From Vigna angularis (lineage: Eukaryota > Streptophyta > Magnoliopsida > Fabales > Fabaceae): DNA of 64,000 nucleotides. Where the stretch lies: the NCBI RefSeq assembly GCF_016808095.1, contig NC_068976.1, positions 12,619,001 to 12,683,000 of the forward strand, given 5' to 3'. Positions within the stretch are counted from its first letter, which is position 1. Every line of letters begins with the position of its first letter. The position numbers and the translations under genes were made by a program. Under the pieces are notes generated by a model that was not told the DNA's origin, did no database searches, and was given only the letters and a program-made list of their open reading frames with translations. Positions 58,451-64,000 of the stretch are shown one piece after another.

Positions 58451-61400
58451 ATGGATCGAAGCTGGATGAACGAACGTCGCATCAGTGAAGAATATGAGAA
58501 GGGTGTTTCGAAGTTCTTGCAATACGTTGAACAAAATGCTAAGTCTGTCAACGGGACATATTTTTGTCCTTGTGTGCGTTGTCTTAATCAAATACGGCAA
58601 GACTTAGGCAATGTGCGTGACCATCTATTCATGTACGGCATAATGAGGACTTATACCGTTTGGACTTGGCATGGAGAAGTACTGGAGCAGCCTACCACGT
58701 CATGAGGAACGGATTATGTGGAAGAATGAATGAGTGACCATTTAGAGGACATGATACGTGATGTCGGTGAAGATAATTTTGGAAGGGCTAATTTGTATGA
58801 TTCTCTTATTAATGATTCAGAGCAACCGTTGTTCCCAGGATGCTCGAACTTTACACGTCTGTCTTCAACTTTAAAGTTGTTTAGTTTAAAAGCAAGGAAT
58901 GGATGGACCGATAAAAGTTTCACCGAGTTGTTGGAGTTGTTGAAGGAGATGCTTCCAGAAAATAATACTCTACCTATTCGTAATTACGAGGCCAACATTT
59001 TTTTATGTCCAATGGGTCTTGAATATCAAAAGATACATGCTTGTCCTAATGATTGTGTTTTGTACACAAAGGAGTTTGCTTCGTTAAAGTATTGTCCAAC
59101 ATGTGGTTTATCCCGTTTTAAAAAGAAATCTGAGAGAGTCACTGGTAATGAAGGTAATGATGGTGCACCTGCTAAGGTGATGTGGTATTTGCCTATAATA
59201 CCTAGGTTCAAACGTATGTTCTCTGTTAAAGAAGATGCAAAGAACCTTAAATGGCACTCTGACGAAAGAAAGTGCGATAATCTTCTTCGACACCCTACTG
59301 ATTCTCCACAATGGAAAAAGATTGATGACAAATTCCCTGAATTTGGTGCAGATCCAAGAAACTTAAGGCTTGCACTTGCAACTGATGGTATGAATCCTTA
59401 TGGAAACTTAAGTAGCAAACACAGTTCGTGGCCAGTTATGTTGATGATTTACAATCTTTCTCCTTCGTTGTGCATGAAGAGAAAATATGTGATGTTGTCC
59501 ATGATGATATCGGGTCCTAGACAACCTGGAAATGACATTGATGTTTACTTAGCACCTTTAATTGATGATTTGAAATTGTTGTGGGAAGAAGGCATCGACG
59601 TGTTTGATTCACATGTTCAGGAACAGTTCCGTTTGCGTGCAATGTTGTTTTGCACTATAAATGATTTCCCAGCGTATGAAAACTTGAGCGGTTATAGTGT
59701 TAAAGGTCATTTTGCATGTCCCATATGTGAAGAAAACACTAGTTACCTTCAGTTGAAGCATGGTCAGAAGACAGTATATACAAGACATCGAAAATTTCTT
59801 CCTTGTAATCATCCTTATCGTAGATTGAAAAAAGCATTTAATGGAAGTGCTGAGGATGAGGTTGTGTGCAGACCCCGGAATGGTGAAGAGGTGTACAACG
59901 AAGTCAAAAACATTGACATTGTGTTTGGAAAACATCATAAAAGTACCTCTGCAAAGAACATTTGGAAGAAACGATCGATATTTTTTAAGCTTCCATATTG
60001 GTGTGAACTTAATGTTAGACATTGTATTGATGTGATGCACGTTGAAAAAAATGTTTGTGACAGTGTCATCGGAACTTTATTAAACGTCAAAGGGAAGAGC
60101 AAAGACGGAATAAAAGCAAGACAAGATTTGGCTGACATGGGAATCCGATCTGAGTTACATCCACAGATAATAGGGAGACGCACCTATCTGCCCCCAGCCT
60201 GTCACACACTTTCCAAAAAAGAAAAACAAAGTTTTTATAACTGTTTAAGAAGTGTGAAGGTTCCGCAAGGTTATTCTTCAAATATCAGTAACCTTGTGTC
60301 TATGCAAGACTTAAAGCTAGTTGGTTTAAAGTCTCACGATTGTCATGTATTGATGCAACAATTGTTACCTGTTGTTATTCGAGGCATATTACCTCATTCT
60401 GTTAGGGGTATTCTGACACGTATGAGTTTTTTCTTTAATGCCATTTGTAAGAAAGTTGTTGACCCTCGAGGTTTAGATGAATTGGAAAATGAGGGAATAA
60501 GACTACTATGTCAATTGGAGATGTATTTTCCACCTTCCTTTTTTGACATCATGGTACATTTGATTGTTCATCTAGTCAGAGAAATTCGAATATGTGGCCC
60601 GGTCTTCTTAAGGTGGATGTACCCAGTTGAAAGATACATGAAGATCTTAAAGGGATATGTCAAGAATCAGTATAGACCAGAAGCTTCAATCATAGAGCGA
60701 TACGTTGCAGAAGAAGCCATTGAATTTTGTTCAAGTTATATGCCATCTTGTGAACCCGTCGGTCTTCCCAAGAGCAGACATGAAGGAAAATGTGAAGGTA
60801 AGGGTGTTCGAGGTGTGAGAATTCAAAGTGTTAGCAGAAAAGAAATTGACCAAGCTCATTTGGACGTCTTAAACAACACTGTTGATGTCATTCCTTACAT
60901 TTCTGACCACGTTAATGAAATAAAGGCAACAAACCCAAAAATGAGTGAAAAATGGTATCTTAATGAACATGTGAAAACCTTCTTGCAATGGTTTAAGAAA
61001 AAGATTTATGCGACTCCACATGTTTCTGAAACTTTATTGAGGTTATCTCGTGGGCCAAACACAGATGTCATTACATATAGTGGGTACTATATAAACAATA
61101 TTTCTTTGCAGACAAAGGTAGAAGATGACAAAAGCAGAGTTCAAAATAGTGGCGTCACACTACAAGCTGAGGCTATGCACTTTGCTAGTTCTAAAGACAA
61201 AAATCCAATCACAGCATCCATGAGTTATTTTGGAATAATACAAGAAATATGGGAAGTTGATTACGTCACTTTTAGAGTACCAGTTTTCAAGTGTAAATGG
61301 GTTGATATAAATTCTGGTGTCATGATGGATGACTTTGGTTTCACATTGGTTGACTTGAACAAGATGAATTACACTGATGAACCATTTATCATGGCTAGTC

Positions 61401-61627
61401 AAGCAAGACAAATATTCTACGTAAATGATCCAGCGAATAACAAATGGTCAGTGGTTTTAGAAGGAAAAAACATGCATGGACATGATGATGACGATTCTCT
61501 TGATATACTTGAGACAACATCTGTTGCATGTAGACCCACTGAAGACCCAGTTGATGATGTTGCCGATGTCATGCAGGCAATTCGTAGTGATCACAACGAA
61601 GGCATTTGGGAAAAAACAATTAATTAA
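58451..61627 (+). pseudogene. TNP2-type CACTA transposase with two in-frame TGA codons
   Basis: ATG 58451 opens MDRSWMNERRISEEYEKGV and the transposase-associated domain (CPCVRCLNQ, VWTWHGEV). The same frame meets TGA at 58703-58705 and 58727-58729, then runs 965 codons to TAA 61625. Numbered from 58730: a Cys-rich finger (CPNDC ... YCPTCG, about 104-125) and the TNP2 DDE-type region (LALATDGMNPYGNLSSKHSS, about 215; ISGPRQPGNDIDVYLAPLID). Then a second Cys pair (CPICEENTSY) and DVMHVEKNVCDSVIGTLL. A DUF4218-like block (RGILTRMSFFFNAICKKV ... LRWMYPVERYMKILKGYVK) and a DUF4216-like block near the C terminus (VPVFKCKWVDINSGV) follow. The protein would cut and join the element ends. The stops look like C-to-T decay of CGA/TGG codons. 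Confidence 0.92.
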
Positions 61628-61711
61628 TAGGTTGATGTTTTCACTTTTATTGACTTTATATGTATGTTCATCATAATTGAATTATTACTAACATTGTTTA
61701 ATTTTTCAGGT

Positions 61712-63640
61712 ATGTCGGCCTCAGACTCAGGATCGGGAAAGAGCAGACGTGGATGAGGCGTCACCCGAGTGACAGATGTGACCTCCGGACGCGTGGATGG
61801 TCAGAGGAGGCATGTTGACATCGACCCCAGATCAGGTCATCCATCAGGGCCACATGCTGATAGGTTTAGGAGTTATCTGGGTAAGTTAGCAAAAAGTCAT
61901 GTCTCTATCCTTCATGCATGTTGGGATGACGTCCCAGAGGTCGACAAGAACCTCTTATGGCAAGATATTCAGGTATGTTTATACTTCATGCAATTTGTGA
62001 TACACTTATCTTTTATGTTTTCTTTTGGAATAACAAGTTTTTTGTTTTAAACAGCAACATTTTGATATTCCAAACACAATGCAAATTAGAAAGAAAGTGT
62101 TATCGCATATAGCGATAAGATGGAGGGATTTCAAGACTAGGCTGACACGACTATATGTCTTTAGAGACAGGCAACATGAAAATTTCTGTCAGCAATATAC
62201 ATTCACAGAGGAGGATTGGATGCAGTTTTGTGCATCTAGAGAGTCTGAGGAATGGAAGGTATGTTTCTTAACATCGTCTTTCATTGAGTTTTTATCAATT
62301 TACACTTATTTATATAAATGGTTTCACAGGATAAAAGGTTAGCCGCCCAAGAAAGACAAAGGCTAAACGACGCACCCCACGTGTTATCACGAGGTGGATA
62401 TGCAAAACTGGAGAAGAAACTGAGAAAGTCTAGAGCGGATGCCTTGGGACTTGAGTCGCCGGACCTAGCACCTGCACCTGCTAGGTACGAGCTGTGGAAG
62501 GCTGCTCGGACTAAATCTGATGGGAACATGACATCTTCCTTCGCTGCCTTGATCTCACAGAGAATTGTAAGTTCAAATTATAAGCAGTTCTTTGATTGTC
62601 AATCTATCACAGCATGTCTTCTAACTTGGTTATTTTGTGCAGGATGGGTTGGTTGAGCAGCAGACTCAGGGCAAATTTGCTGGCCAAGGTAGGGACGACA
62701 TTCTAACAACGACCATTGGAAGGCCCGAGCACCCAGGACGTGTACGTGGAGTTCCTGGGGCGATTGGTCTTCGTGACTACTTTGGCCCTACACAGAAAAC
62801 CCCCCAATCAATGAGTCAGGAGACACTTAGGCAGATGGATCTTCAGTGGGAGGAAAGACTCAACCAAAGCATGAGATCAATGGAGCAACGATTCATGGAG
62901 CAGCTACAAGAACAAAAACAAATACAAAGAGCGCTTGAAGAAAAGCTGCACTCCATGACGCAAGGCAACATGGGGGCCGATGACACTCCCACACCACCTC
63001 GTGTCAGCACTAAAGAATCATGCTCTGCTGTAGACCCCACTAAGTACAGCGGTCAATATGTGTTGTTGGTTGATGGAGATCCCCCACGCATTGTGGCTGT
63101 CGGACGAGTGCTTGAGGGAGGGCAGACCATTCATTGTGTTGCCATATTACCCCAACACGTGCGTGTGACCATTGACGAGGTTCGGGATCCCCAGGCTCAG
63201 GTGCCTGTACCCACTCCAGAAATTAACTTTGTGGGGGAGGCCATAGGATCATTTATTGCCTGACCTAGAGCATTGATCATGTCCCACATCGCTACTCCAC
63301 AGGTATAATTAACTTAGTATTTCTGTGTTTATTCTACAAATAATTGTTGATAACGCTTTGACGTAAATTCTTATCTTCAGTTCACACGTCCTCAGAAGCA
63401 GCCGATTCATGATACAGTCATAGATGAAGATGATGACATGGCTGAAGCGGAGGATGATCCTCTATCAAAGCTAATGACAAAATTACCCAGGTTGAAGAAA
63501 GCACCATTAGAACTATACTGGGATTTGAGAGTATTTGGTCTTCCCCCACATGTGCTAGTTTATATCACATTATCTGATGCATTGGAGATGATTGGGGGAG
63601 ACCGGATGTTGAATATTTCCATCATTCAGCTGTGGTGCAT
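61712..63640 (+). pseudogene. TNP1-like accessory gene (DUF8039 region and start of Ulp1-type protease part), two TGA stops
   Basis: Exons 61712-61972, 62055-62258, 62330-62566, 62643-63302 and 63381-63640, with GT-AG introns and consistent phases. The protein starts MSASDSGSGKSRRG, with TGA at 61754-61756. It has a plant En/Spm TNP1-like part (HACWDDVPEVDKNLLWQDIQ, IRWRDFKTRLTRLYVF), a glutamine-rich coiled coil (RFMEQLQEQKQIQRALEEKL) and a DUF8039-like block (YVLLVDGDPPRIVAVGRVLE). A second TGA lies at 63261-63263, after GEAIGSFIA. The last exon, ending LNISIIQLWCM, leads in related elements into a Ulp1 cysteine protease domain, which lies outside the window or has been lost. In En/Spm the second gene encodes the DNA-binding partner of the transposase. 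Confidence 0.82.
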
Positions 63641-64000
63641 GTAAGATAGTCAATTTGGTCTTTCATATTACTTTTATTTACATTGTTATAGTCAAATTTA
63701 TCCATTAGTAAAATTTGTCGACAAAAAGAGCGACAATTTTTTTGTCCACTATCTCTCTCTTCGTGAGTCACCCCATTATCTCTCTAACCCCATATCGTGA
63801 ACCACATGTGCGTCGCGAACTATCAACCAAGTGCATTGCAAAATCGCAAACCACCACCATTGACAGTCGTAAATTAAACTAGAAGATCGAAGCCTCCCCT
63901 TTCCCCTTCTCGCTCTCCTGTAAGCCACCATAGTAGTAGAAACCACTACCAGACCCACTGTGAATGAGAAGCAATGAAAGTCATCACGACTCTCAAAATC
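63641..64000. other. Putative intron / interior of the CACTA element
   Basis: After the donor GTAAGATAG at 63641 no further TNP1/Ulp1 exon was recognised before the window ends. Sequence from about 63760 is less AT-rich and could be a foreign insert or leader. Confidence 0.4.

Larger units (their letters stand above)
56187..64000 (+). mobile_element. Large CACTA (En/Spm) transposon, 5' part; runs off the right edge
   Basis: The left terminus is CACTAGTGCAGAATTGGC at 56187, preceded by TCA. A 1.4-kb subterminal repeat region, a GC-rich leader, a TNP2-type transposase (58451-61627) and a TNP1-like gene (61712 onward) follow in the same direction, the standard CACTA layout. The right terminal repeat is not in the window. 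Coding frames carry four premature TGA codons, so this copy is probably inactive. Confidence 0.93.

Overview
This 64 kb window is plant nuclear DNA: AT-rich, with spliced genes, long AT microsatellites and dense transposable elements. The elements and the two recognisable host genes look like those of a papilionoid legume, perhaps Vigna or Phaseolus; the genus is an inference from memory of such repeats, not a search result.

Host genes. (1) The 5' half of TAF5, a TFIID subunit, on the minus strand (1-6545). Twelve exons can be joined with every reading phase intact (375 codons); the WD40 part lies beyond the left edge. (2) A complete four-exon group IIa WRKY transcription factor, WRKY18/40/60-like (48022-49256, plus strand, 273 residues). 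Everything else that looks like coding sequence belongs to, or was carried by, mobile elements.

Layout. 1-6545 TAF5, with a TRIM (perfect 5-bp target duplication) and a second TRIM-like element in its introns. 8098-9875 broken plant-mobile-domain (MAIN-like) gene. 11517-15888 broken Ty1/copia element, minus strand. 20952-24537 Mutator-like element with 271-bp inverted repeats, a near-perfect 9-bp duplication, a transposase lacking its catalytic core and a GRF zinc-finger passenger. 24547-30955 AT-rich, no genes. 30956-39477 structurally complete Ty3/gypsy chromovirus (Tekay/Del-like) with near-identical LTRs, an uninterrupted 1492-codon gag-pol and a perfect 5-bp duplication. 39688-about 42300 LTR plus leader of a related element. 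43964-46542 solo LTR with a CGTTCGTCC minisatellite. 48022-49256 WRKY. 49788-50343 TRIM-like element. 51560-55945 two copia fragments in opposite orientation, the right one split by a small CACTA element (53808-55115). 56187 to the right edge: 5' part of a large autonomous-type CACTA (En/Spm) element with subterminal repeats, TNP2 transposase and a TNP1-like gene, all carrying premature stops.

Most notable observation. Both long LTR retrotransposons, one copia and one gypsy, have an extra unit between their 5' LTR and their coding region. Each unit has the order [tRNA-Met primer site - short internal segment - polypurine tract - foreign short LTR] and is followed by the element's own primer site. 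In the copia element the unit matches the TRIM family that sits free in the TAF5 intron. In the gypsy element the inserted LTR contains a 5S-rRNA-like sequence, as in Cassandra TRIMs. The related LTR at 39688-42036 supplies an in-window 'empty' junction without the unit. This suggests primer-site-to-primer-site capture of TRIMs, by template switching or recombination, happening independently in two superfamilies.
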